From Phoronis pallida (lineage: Eukaryota; Phoronida; Phoronidae): a stretch of 13,334 nt of DNA. The DNA is taken from positions 1-13,334 of the forward strand of contig JAOXYC010169993.1 of the NCBI GenBank assembly GCA_028565715.1. The letters are read 5' to 3'. The translations under genes and the position numbers were made by a program. Position 1 is the first letter of the stretch; each line of letters starts with the position of its first letter. The notes beneath the pieces were generated by a model. That model made no database searches and was not told the DNA's origin. It was given only the letters and a program-made list of their open reading frames with translations. Positions 1-7,553 of the stretch are shown piece by piece.

Positions 1-45
1 TCCCGCTTTTTGAACAACGATTGTCAAATGAGGTAATTTTTTGAC

Positions 46-133
46 GGATTGGTAATGTTTTTGGGACGTATAACGTTATTTTTTTTAAAAAAAAATTCGC
101 TCGTCAACTTTTTGAGAATATTACCGACAAATC
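46..133. repeat. weak imperfect inverted repeat around a T8A9 tract
   Basis: The left side reads ATT.GGTAAT at 48-56. The right side reads ATTACC at 120-125, followed by GACAAAT. The two halves meet at the T8A9 run at 79-95. Outer and inner parts pair, but the middle is poorly matched. This could be a decayed foldback element or chance in AT-rich DNA. Confidence 0.25.
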
Positions 134-791
134 GGAAGTGTCCCGATTTCACATCTTGAAAGGTTGGCAACTATGCTAATATGTAAACACATTTGAGAAT
201 TTTATTTTGTTCAATCATTTATTTCACAAGATTGACGGATGCCAAAAAGAAACATATTGCAATCATAACAATCACTGTCTTTGTGGCCCGTATTAGACCC
301 CCAAGTATTGGAAAACTAGCATTCTCTGTCCTGTGTTAAAAAGCAGGGTTTTTCCAGAATGTCACCTCCTCTGCATCTGCTATTCAGGATGATAATCATT
401 ACTTCGCAGGTTAATGTGACATTGCATAGTTAAAGTTCATGGTGAGACCCCATCTCTAGTTTTCAAAAATCAAGTTTTAAGTGCATCCCCGATCCCCGAT
501 TCCAAACAGAAGTGGACTTCTTGAAATAATCAATAATAATCGAAGAGAATCAATTTTAATTGCCACATCAAGTGTTCACTCAACATAGTAAGGTGACTCC
601 TTGTATGTTAAATGCTGACTAGTGTCAGTGACTTCACGTTTATTGGCATTTAATAACACCTTTCCAGAAATAATTGCACTATGCCTGTGGAGTTATATAT
701 CTACATCAAAACATTAAGCATTATTGCTAGGTGCATTAGTTTACAAGTAGCTTTGAATTCTTGTTAATAACTATGAATTCCAACGGCATGA

Positions 792-810
792 AAATTCTTT
801 GCAGGTAAGT
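792..810 (+). promoter_or_regulatory. possible zero-length exon (recursive splice site)
   Basis: The sequence TTCTTTGCAG is directly followed by GTAAGT, so a 3' splice-site consensus and a perfect 5' splice-site consensus (CAG|GTAAGT) abut with no exon between them. That is the signature of recursive splicing ratchet points in very long animal introns. The pyrimidine tract is short and no flanking exon is visible, so this may be chance. It would only work if the window lies in an intron transcribed on the plus strand. Confidence 0.2.
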
Positions 811-1265
811 GAAATGTAAAATCAAAATTAAAGTCAGAAGTCACCTTGTAAAATATAGTTAATATCAATTTGCGTAAAGTTACTGTATCTGCGTTGGAAC
901 TTTTAAGTGTACTGGCAGGAGTAAGGTTTCCTTAATACGACCATCTCCTTGGTTAAGGCAATAACAGGATATTGTCGCGAGATGCTGTGAAGCCGTACTA
1001 TTAAGTTATTTCCCGTTAGTTTGTTACAACATAATGCTCTACATGTGTCAATAAACCTGATTGAGAAACCCATGTAATGCGAAAATCACCGTTTTAGTCC
1101 TGACAATTTCCATTGGACACTTCATAGTTATCGTTAATTGTTTCCCGCCAAATGATATTCAGCTCATATGACAGCAAGCTGTGAATAAATGAAACCAGAA
1201 CTGGTAAACATTACCTGGTGTGAATACATGGGCCTCTGACACATGAACATTAGAACCCATGGGTG

Positions 1266-1331
1266 GACCTAAAACAGGTACCATGCATGACAGATGGGAA
1301 CACTGGGAATGAAAACAGGAGCCCAAGACCC
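1266..1331 (-). repeat. degenerate inverted units at minisatellite edge
   Basis: Read on the minus strand, this stretch contains about three diverged ~22-bp units like those of the array to its right. 1312-1331 reads GGGTCTTGGGCTCCTGTTTT, close to the array unit at 1746-1765. 1266-1282 reads GGTACCTGTTTTAGGTC. The unit between them is more decayed. The array therefore has a head-to-head switch of orientation near 1335-1343, with the older, more mutated units on the left. Confidence 0.5.
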
Positions 1332-1620
1332 GGTACTGACATTGAGGTTCCTGTTTTCAGATCTGAGGATCCTGTTTCCAGGTCTGAGGTACCCGTTATC
1401 AGGTCTGGTTCCTGTTTTCAGGTCTGAGGTTCCTGTTTTCAGGTCTGAGGTTCCTGATTTCAGATCTGGGGTTCCTGTTTCAGGTTCCTGTTTTCAGACC
1501 TGGGGTTCCTGTTTTCAGACCTGGGGTTCCTGTTTTCAGATCTGAGGTACCTGTTAACAGCTCTAGGGTTCCTGTTTTCAGGTCTGGGGTTCCTGTTTTT
1601 AGGTCTGAGGTTCCTGTTTT

Positions 1621-1930
1621 CATGTCTGGGGTTCCCGTTTTCAGGTCTGAGGTTCCCGTTTTGGGTCTGAGGTTCCTGTTTTCGGGTCTGAGGTTCCTGT
1701 TTTCAGGTCTGAGGTTCCTGTTTTCAGGTCTGAGGTTCCCGTTTTGGGTCTGGGGCTCCTGTTTTTAGGTCTGAGGTTCCTGTATTCATGTCTGGGGTTC
1801 CTGTTTTCATGTCTGGGGTTCCCGTTTTCAGGTCTGAGGTTCCCGTTTTGGGTCTGAGGTTCCTGTTTTCGGGTCTGAGGTTCCTGTTTTCAGGTCTGAG
1901 GTTCCTGTTTTCAGATCTGAGGATCCTGTT
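1621..1930 (+). repeat. 187-bp internal duplication within the minisatellite
   Basis: A block beginning CATGTCTGGGGTTCCCG at 1621 recurs at 1808. The same order of variant units follows in both places: a full unit, a shortened CCCGTTTTGGGTCTG unit, then a TTTTCGGGTCTG unit. The 187-bp spacing equals nine units with two of them one base short. This marks a multi-unit duplication by slippage or unequal exchange. Confidence 0.75.
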
Positions 1931-2113
1931 TTCAGGTCTGAGGATCCCGTTTCCAGGTCTGAGGATCCTGTTTTTAGGTCTGATGTTCCTGTTTTCAGGT
2001 CTGGGGTTCCTGTTAACAGGTCTGCGTGGGGTTCCTGTTTTCAGGTCTGAGGATCCTGTTTTTAGGTCTGATGTTCCTGTTTTTAGGTCTGATGTTCCTG
2101 TTTTCAGGTCTGA

Positions 2114-2437
2114 GGATCCTGTTTTCAGGTCTGATGTTCCTGTTTTTAGGTCTGAGGTTCCTGTTTTTAGGTCTGATGTTCCTGTTTTTAGGTCTGATGT
2201 TCCTGTTTTCAGGTCTGAGGATCCTGTTTTCAGGTCTGATGTTCCTGTTTTTAGGTCTGAGGTTCCTGTTTTTAGGTCTGATGTTCCTGTTTTTAGGTCT
2301 GATGTTCCTGTTTTCAGGTCTGAGGATCCTGTTTTCAGGTCTGATGTTCCTGTTTTCAGGTCTGGGGTTCCTGTTAACAGGTCTGCGTGGGGTTCCTGTT
2401 TTTAGGTCTGATGTTCCTGTTTTTAGGTCTGAGGATC
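2114..2437 (+). repeat. 105-bp higher-order repeat (5 x 21 bp) in the minisatellite
   Basis: GGATCC-bearing units fall at 2114, 2219 and 2324, exactly 105 bp apart, and then at 2433 (105+4, owing to a 4-base insertion in between). Between them the same order of five unit variants repeats. A further copy of the CCTGTTAACAGG-plus-CGTG marker recurs at 2010 and 2371. This is higher-order organisation like that of satellite arrays, and the near identity of the 105-bp copies suggests recent amplification. Confidence 0.9.
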
Positions 2438-2555
2438 CTGTTTTCAGGTCTGAGGTTCCTGATTTCAGGTCTGGGGTTCCTGTTAACAGGTCTGGTGGGG
2501 TTCCTGTTTTTAGGTCTGATGTTCCTGTTTTCAGGTCTGGTGTTCCTGTTAACCT

Positions 2556-3147
2556 AAAACAATACTTTTCATGGGAGAAATAATTATAACTCTCCAATCT
2601 TTTCCTATCAGATTAATTTTTCAATAATTAAGTTGAAACCGGCATTCTCATGCAAACAATTTTCAATAATAAAATATTCTTTAACACAATTGGTTAGTAT
2701 TCGTGCAACCAGAAATGAACTTTTTCAAGATCTCAAAACAAATATTGCATTCACATCCTCAGGGAGTTTGTGATTAAATGTGATATATAAAGCGATGTGA
2801 ATTATAGAGAGCTTTACATTAATCTGGCTTTGATCTCATTTGAATCTCTTAGCAAACAAGTGATGGACATGAGACTAATGAGTCACCGTGACATTTAAAG
2901 AGTGCGGACAGTTATGTAATAAAATAAGTATCCAATAACAAATTCATAAAACAGTATTGATTAACAAGTAGTAGCAAACGATTTGACCAAAGTAGGAATT
3001 TAAACAACTTAATTTGGCATTTCATCAAAATAAGCTTTAAAGAGGAAGGAAAATGCTTAATAATTGACATATTGTGTTGCCATGGTAACAAAAATGTGTT
3101 GATTGCCTACTTGTCAGACCAAAAACTAAATTTATTTCTGCAATCAA
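2556..3147. other. AT-rich non-coding sequence
   Basis: No gene, repeat or RNA that I can recognise. It is AT-rich, with frequent stops in all frames. Confidence 0.6.
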
Positions 3148-3248
3148 CAAGTTTTAGTTCCAAATAAGAAAACTGCCAAAAATATTTACAACAGGGACCT
3201 GTGATTTAGAAATAATTGGCAAATTTCTTGTTTGGAACTAAAATTTTG
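3148..3248. repeat. ~100-bp foldback (hairpin) element
   Basis: The left arm (3148-3187) and right arm (3210-3248) are reverse complements with few mismatches. The shared core is TTTTAGTTCCAAA then AAGAAA then TGCCAA. At the apex lies a small perfect dyad, ACAGG-GA-CCTGT (around 3190-3201), so the whole segment can fold into one long hairpin. No clear target-site duplication is visible. It fits a small MITE-like or foldback element. Confidence 0.75.
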
Positions 3249-3621
3249 AAATTATTAGAAAACGTGATTTTTCCAGTTTTCAGCAACAGAATGTCTTTTG
3301 ATGTCACAAATTTCTAAATAATAATCAAAATGGGAGGAAAACGTTTTGACTATTTAAAATTAAAATTGGTTTCTATACCATAATGACAACAACCAATCAC
3401 CCTAAAGATCATTCAAAAATATAAGCCTGTCCCTTTTAACTGATAGATAAAAGATGGAAATATCCTTTTATTTCATATCCAATCAGTACAAAAAAAATAC
3501 AATCAAATACGATACCGTTCCCAATGAAACTCCCTAAAGGTCATGCACTGCTGAAATGGGAGTCCCCTTAATATTTTTTAAGTAGTACATAGGGGTTGCA
3601 ACAATAAAAGTGAACAAATTT
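3249..3621. other. AT-rich non-coding sequence
   Basis: No gene recognised. The short minus-strand frame at 3534-3722 runs out of this stretch into the left arm of the following palindrome and has no family signature. A small ACTCCC/GGGAGT dyad lies near 3530-3564. Confidence 0.55.
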
Positions 3622-3686
3622 AACCAAAAATATTTTTGAATCATCGCAGTTCTATGAGTTAATGACATACATTTCAGTCGATTAAA
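3622..3686 (+). repeat. 65-bp direct repeat, left copy, flanking palindrome
   Basis: This segment matches 4044-4108 at 63 of 65 positions, in the same orientation and at a constant offset of 422 bp. The two differences are A/G near 3657 and C/G near 3679. It abuts the left end of the inverted repeat at 3686. Confidence 0.9.
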
Positions 3687-4042
3687 GATACTGTCTCCTC
3701 GTTGGTGAGGATCTGGGATCAAAATTCAAATCAACTAGAAATTGTGTGTACGAGTCCTTTGATGAATATTAACCTGCATCTTAGTAAAAAAATTCAAACA
3801 AATCGGTAAAGGGGTAAATTCGAGATCTTTGTATCCAAAAAAACCTTGTCGGACAACAAGGTTTTCGAAATTTACACTTTCTTAGGATAAAAAGCTCAAA
3901 TTTACCCCTTTACCGATTTTTTTTGAATTTTTTTGACTGTGATGCAGGTTAATTATATTCATCAAAGGACTAGCTCCTACACAAAATTTCTAGTTGATTT
4001 GAATTTTGACCCCAGATCATAACCAACGAGGAGACAGTATCT
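3686..4042. repeat. ~357-bp palindromic element with nested apical hairpin
   Basis: The left arm 3686-3836 and right arm 3884-4042 are reverse complements over about 150-160 bp with small indels and scattered mismatches. Both outer ends carry AGATACTGTCTCCTCGTTGG. Conserved blocks include CAAAATTCAAATCAACTAGA, TCCTTTGATGAATAT and ATCGGTAAAGGGGTAAATT. The spacer holds a second, perfect hairpin: AAAACCTTGT at 3840-3849, loop CGGACA, ACAAGGTTTT at 3856-3865. There is no coding potential. The structure resembles a foldback or MITE, but the flanking 65-bp direct repeats are far too long for a normal transposase target-site duplication. Confidence 0.9.
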
Positions 4043-4043
4043 A

Positions 4044-4108
4044 AACCAAAAATATTTTTGAATCATCGCAGTTCTATGGGTTAATGACATACATTTCAGT
4101 GGATTAAA
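4044..4108 (+). repeat. 65-bp direct repeat, right copy, flanking palindrome
   Basis: Right-hand partner of 3622-3686. It starts one base after the right arm of the palindrome ends. Beyond 4108 the two flanks diverge (left continues into the palindrome arm, right into AGAGCATCGAAGAGC). Confidence 0.9.
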
Positions 4109-5177
4109 AGAGCATCGAAGAGCTAAACATCATGTTATCTGAATTTCAAATCCTCTTCAGAAAAAATCAATAGAAATATATTGGATTCTGTTTACACATC
4201 CTACAAAAGTTCAAAGATAAAACCTCTGTTAATTCTGCAGTTATCATTGAGTGTTTGTTATAATTGCATGTTGTTGATTTAATTGGGTTGTCCATATCAT
4301 CAATGTTTAGTGCATTGATGTAGATAAAATAGTGCCTTGATTTTACGAATATATTCAATGCAGCCTTCACTAAGGTGAGTAAATTTTGTTTAATTCACAA
4401 TTTTTTCAAAATTGTCAGACCTGTCGTCCATAGCTCTTTTTGTTCCTATTCTTTCCATAATGATATTATTTGCAATCTTATCAACTGACTATGGAAGGCA
4501 AAAGGATTGATATCAAAAAGAAATTGCAAATTAAAGCACAATACTTAAAAATGCTTTAAAATTACATATTGTTAAAAAAAATCCTTAAAAGAAATTAAGA
4601 GCATTGGAATGCAGTGTTATGTTTTGTTTAGTGCTCATAAAATAAAAGATTTTTTATCATATGGGAATTAATAATAAATATACAAGCATGCCATCATCCA
4701 TCAAATTCACAGTCATTTCCAAAGCAATGTTTACAAAGAGCATTTGATAGCAATTTCAAATAGTCCAGGTAGTTACCCCCATAACGGACCATTACATAAT
4801 CAAAAGGTTATTTCTATATTCATCATAACATTCGAGCATTTATCTATTAAAAATTGCCTTGCTGTTAGCTAAAAGGTGCGGCAATTCTTTAAAATGGTAT
4901 TTCCCATCCAAATTACCCAATGCAGATCATTTAATTTCCGATAGCCTATTTCACGCAAGTAATTAGAGAGAGTGCTTTCTATTAAGTATTTATCTGTCTC
5001 TGACGTGGAACAATTAAGAGAAAATATTTTATTTTATTTGATCTATAGCATAAATGACAGTCACTTGATGTTGACTGTAGTGTTAGGAGACAACTGACAC
5101 TATGTCGAGATTACAATACAGGTAGGAAGAAATTTTGATCTAAGTAATCAACAAATTCAAATGAAACTATTTAAGAC
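4109..5177. other. AT-rich non-coding sequence with small dyads
   Basis: No gene recognised. The minus-strand frame at 4167-4370 has no family signature. Small perfect stems occur at 4298-4320 (CATCAATG, 7-base loop, CATTGATG) and 4397-4415 (ACAATTTT/AAAATTGT). A good donor consensus, AAG|GTGAGT, sits at 4372-4380, with an AG acceptor-like site 11 bases upstream. Confidence 0.55.
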
Positions 5178-5251
5178 TTTTGGGGTATTTAATTTCTTAA
5201 ATGATACCAAAATCAATGAACATACGGTATTTGTGGTCGATGTTCATGATT
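5178..5251. repeat. two adjacent imperfect hairpins
   Basis: The first pairs TTTTGGGGTATTTAA (5178-5192) with TTAAATGATACCAAAA (5197-5212), with one indel and a few mismatches. The second pairs AATCAATGAACAT (5211-5223) with ATGTTCATGATT (5240-5251), with a single one-base bulge. They lie just left of a larger foldback. Confidence 0.55.
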
Positions 5252-5266
5252 ATTTGCAAAAATTGA

Positions 5267-5432
5267 GATAAAAAGTGATTCAATGAATGGGAAGTAATAC
5301 CACCTAGCTCTTATTGGAGGAGATTTTGAAAAATCATAGAACGAGCCTTTGGCTTGTTCTATGATTTTTCAAAATCAAATCCAATAAAAGGTGGTAGTAC
5401 TTCCCATGAATTTAAGAATCATTTTATCACTT
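5267..5432. repeat. foldback element with near-perfect 26-bp apical stem
   Basis: The inner stem 5322-5347 pairs with 5351-5376 at 25 of 26 positions, leaving only the loop TTT. It runs from GATTTTGAAAAATCATAGAA to GAGCC. The arms continue outward, less perfectly, through ATTGG, CCACC and ATGGGAAGTA to GATAAAA at 5267 and TTTTATC near 5422-5428. Total arm length is about 80 bp. A 3-base apex on so long a stem suggests a foldback or MITE. It does not look like a classical miRNA precursor, whose terminal loops are usually larger. Confidence 0.85.
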
Positions 5433-5638
5433 AACTTCGCCAATTTGCGAAAAAATGTGAGAATCTCAATATTCTTTACGTTCTTGAACTTTACAATTCT
5501 TCACGTCTAAAGCATTATGCACGTGCCGCGCGCAATGCTTTTCACGTGTTTCAGTTCTCGTGAACTCCACTTTGTAATAATACAAAGTATATCACAAAGT
5601 GATATCAATTCGAATATAAGGGTAGTTAAGTGATAAAA
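5422..5638. repeat. 217-bp segment with 15-bp perfect inverted ends and a string of palindromes
   Basis: TTTTATCACTTAACT at 5422-5436 is perfectly inverted at 5624-5638. Between them sit successive small dyads: GTTCTTGAAC 5480-5489; AAAGCATT/AATGCTTT 5509-5541; AGTTC-TCGT-GAACT 5553-5566; ACTTTGTA-ATAA-TACAAAGT 5569-5588; and ATATCAC-AAA-GTGATAT 5589-5605. The left end overlaps the right arm of the preceding foldback, so the two share terminal sequence. It may be a MITE nested in, or adjoining, a related element. No clear target-site duplication is visible. Confidence 0.6.
5520..5548. promoter_or_regulatory. two CACGTG E-boxes in a local CpG cluster
   Basis: CACGTG occurs at 5520-5525 and 5543-5548, separated by a GCCGCGCGC run, in otherwise CpG-poor AT-rich DNA. 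CACGTG is the canonical palindromic E-box bound by bHLH-ZIP factors. No transcript start or gene is visible nearby, so function is speculative. Confidence 0.25.
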
Positions 5639-6259
5639 GCAATTATTGTAGACTCGCAACTTAATTTCTCAATGTATTCTTACTTCAAATATAAACTTTC
5701 CAAATTTATTATTTATTCAGGAATTTAAAACAGCTGGAAAAATATTGAAATTGAACATTACTATGCACTGTAGATTATTGGAATTTGAAATTGTGAATAA
5801 ATGAAGTATTGAAACGGGTTTATATTTTCATGATTTTGGTATTGATATGGGTACCGTAGCTTTTTTCAAATATCTTCATAAAAATAGAGGACATAATATG
5901 CCAACTGCATTGAATGCCTGAAAGTAAGATACAAAGCAAGAATTATTTTAAGCTTAGAATGTGTGAGGAATTCTTTACAGACCAACAATAGATGTGACAG
6001 CTAGGTCTAGCAGGGAATGGGAAACTTGAACTCAATCACGAGTTTAATTGCAAATCTTTAATTGAGTCATTATACATCCCCTTGATTTCCACAAGCAGAT
6101 TCAATTATTGAACAAAGTGGGAATAATAACATAATTTCCTATTGATTATAATGCCGTAATTACATAACCCACAGACATATGTAGTGTCATTCTCGCGGCC
6201 AGTGAACCCTCTCATATCTGTGTTTACATTTTATGAGTTTCACAAAAGGCCACTACTTC
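5639..6259. other. AT-rich non-coding sequence
   Basis: No gene, RNA or clear repeat recognised. Stops are frequent in all frames. Confidence 0.6.
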
Positions 6260-6345
6260 ATTGTTGCTGCCCAGTAAATGGTAAATGGCACTCAGAAACA
6301 CCAATTGTTGCTGCCATGTGTTAACGACACTTCAAGAAACACCAA
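6260..6345 (+). repeat. degenerate ~44-bp tandem duplication
   Basis: TTGTTGCTGCC at 6261-6271 recurs at 6305-6315, and AGAAACACCAA at 6294-6304 recurs at 6335-6345. The middles are diverged and differ by a few bases in length. This is an old two-copy tandem duplication. Confidence 0.6.
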
Positions 6346-6650
6346 GGCATTCAGATGCTGGTATAAGCAGATAAGTAGACCCGATATTGCAATAAAACAG
6401 TGAGTTCAATACTCAAATTCACATTGTATATAGGGTTGTGTGTAGAACATGATGCTTTGGTCTCAATTATGCAAGATGTCATGCTTGTTGTCAGTGGGGG
6501 ATCTTATGCAAGTCGGTAGGTAAGCTTGCACATTTGTGCACATTTGCTTGAGAGGGGATGTGTCCTTTGACAATAGAAGGGTTTTCATTATTAAAATCTC
6601 TGGGTGCTAATGTTGGTCTGTTGTCGATAACAACTGAAGATTCTTGGATG
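6346..6650. other. non-coding sequence, nothing assignable
   Basis: No open frame or RNA recognised. A short TGCACA-TT-TGTGCA dyad lies near 6528-6541. Confidence 0.55.
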
Positions 6651-6705
6651 CTCAGTCAAAACAATGAAAACGGTTGGTAATAGTTTTCATTGTTTGGACA
6701 CTGAG
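6651..6705. repeat. hairpin with 13-bp perfect core stem
   Basis: AAACAATGAAAAC (6659-6671) pairs perfectly with GTTTTCATTGTTT (6683-6695) across an 11-base loop. The outer parts CTCAGT (6651) and ACTGAG (ending 6705) extend the stem with a small bulge. Origin unknown; perhaps a small foldback remnant. Confidence 0.65.
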
Positions 6706-7039
6706 TGCATGAAGTAAAAACTGTGTCTTTTCTATTGAAATGCAGAAAAACCTCTTTGACAGCTAGGCCAGCTATTCAGCTGGATGTTATTATAATAGCC
6801 TTATGTTAAGTTTAAAAGTTTCATTGAGGTTAGTTGCTGATGATAACAAGAATGCCAAAAATTGTTTACATTTTTAAAATTTTAGGCTCTAAGCACACAA
6901 TTGAATTTTTCAGGAATTGTAATTTTTGAAATCATTTAAGTCTGAAAGTGGAGAAGTTTTGTTCCAAAAACTAATTGAGGGTTGTGAAATCTTGTTTGGG
7001 GAGGATTACTCCCCGATTGTAGAAGGTGATTTGATTTTG
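6706..7039. other. non-coding sequence with a weak open frame
   Basis: The plus-strand frame starting at 6926 and ending at 7168 has no recognisable domain. It runs into the inverted repeat that follows. A GGGGA/TCCCC dyad lies at 6998-7015. I see no real gene here. Confidence 0.45.
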
Positions 7040-7553
7040 CTGAGGTGTGGGATTTCATTGTTTATAGGTATTGATATAGTCTGTTTTCTTGCATTGTTTG
7101 GCAATATTGGTATCAAAATGGTTCAACCCGTACATTGCTACTTACGATGTAGAATTATCAATTATTGAAATACGACGTTTTCATTCGTTTCTTTTACACA
7201 ATTTGAAAATTTTTGTTGCCAATTCTTGTTACTACATATCTTTGTCGAAAACACAAAGTTGATACGTTACAGTTTATAATCTAGGTTATCTTGTCACCCC
7301 GACAAGATATATCGTCAAGTCACATTGACCGCCTGTATAGAGATTTCCGGAAGAAGCGAAGGTAGTTATTTGCTCAACTGAATGTTAGGATGCAATTTGG
7401 TACAAAAAATCCGGCGCAATTGAACTCATTCGAATAGTTGATAATTTCATATTCGTAAGTAGCGATGTATGGCTTTAACTTTTTTAGTCTCCATTTGTAA
7501 TCGAAGTTACCCCACGGGATGTAGTATGTACGTATTACAGTCTGACACCTCAG
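7040..7553. repeat. diverged inverted repeat, possibly coding-derived
   Basis: 7131-7167 and 7431-7469 are reverse complements at roughly 32 of 38 positions, sharing CTACTTACGA and AATTATCAA. Similarity extends outward in the same order: CAAAATGG near 7113 with the reverse complement of CCATTTG near 7491, GGCAAT near 7100 with the reverse complement of GTTACC near 7506, and CTGAGGTGT at 7040-7048 with its exact complement at 7545-7553. A 9-bp stem, TATCTTGTC/GACAAGATA, lies between the arms at 7287-7309. This could be the long terminal inverted repeats of a decayed DNA transposon, or two inverted copies of an exon-like fragment. Confidence 0.45.

Larger units (their letters stand above)
1..1215. 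other. AT-rich non-coding sequence, no gene seen
   Basis: No open frame of note on either strand and no family I recognise. It contains a T8A9 tract at 79-95, a weak imperfect hairpin near 46-133 and a back-to-back splice-site consensus at 792-810, each listed separately. The rest looks like ordinary intergenic or intronic animal DNA. Confidence 0.6.
1344..2555 (+). repeat. minisatellite of 21-bp units with higher-order structure
   Basis: More than 50 head-to-tail units share a 19-base core, ggttcctgttttcaggtct, plus a two-base linker, usually GA or GG. Each unit carries an imperfect dyad, CCTG-TTTT-CAGG. In several units this becomes the perfect palindrome CCTGTTAACAGG (around 1549, 2010, 2371, 2480). 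Variants include 20-bp units (CCCGTTTTGGGTCT) and 25-bp units with a CGTG or similar 4-base insertion. Because 21 is a multiple of three and the unit lacks stops in several frames, both strands show long open frames translating to heptads such as VPVFRSE. With no start context, splice sites or codon signal, I do not read these as genes. Confidence 0.95.

Noticed and set aside
438-475. Alu-like string (CATGGTGAGACCCCATCTCTA)
   Set aside because: Only about 20 bases resemble Alu. No other part of an Alu is present on either side, so this is coincidence.
1294-2597. Long open frames across the first minisatellite on both strands
   Set aside because: They follow from a 21-bp stop-poor unit. Several frames on both strands are open at once, with no splice, start or codon evidence favouring any of them.
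3534-3722. 62-codon minus-strand frame
   Set aside because: It crosses the 65-bp direct repeat and the start of the palindrome arm. No domain seen.
5203-5843. Inverted match ATACCAAAATCA between 5203-5220 and 5827-5843 as ends of a 640-bp transposon
   Set aside because: A 12-mer inverted match is expected by chance a few times in 13 kb of AT-rich DNA, and flanking similarity is poor.
7100-7130. tRNA/SINE-type A and B boxes (GGCAATATTGG and GGTTCAACCC)
   Set aside because: The boxes are too close together, neither fits fully, and no cloverleaf can be drawn.
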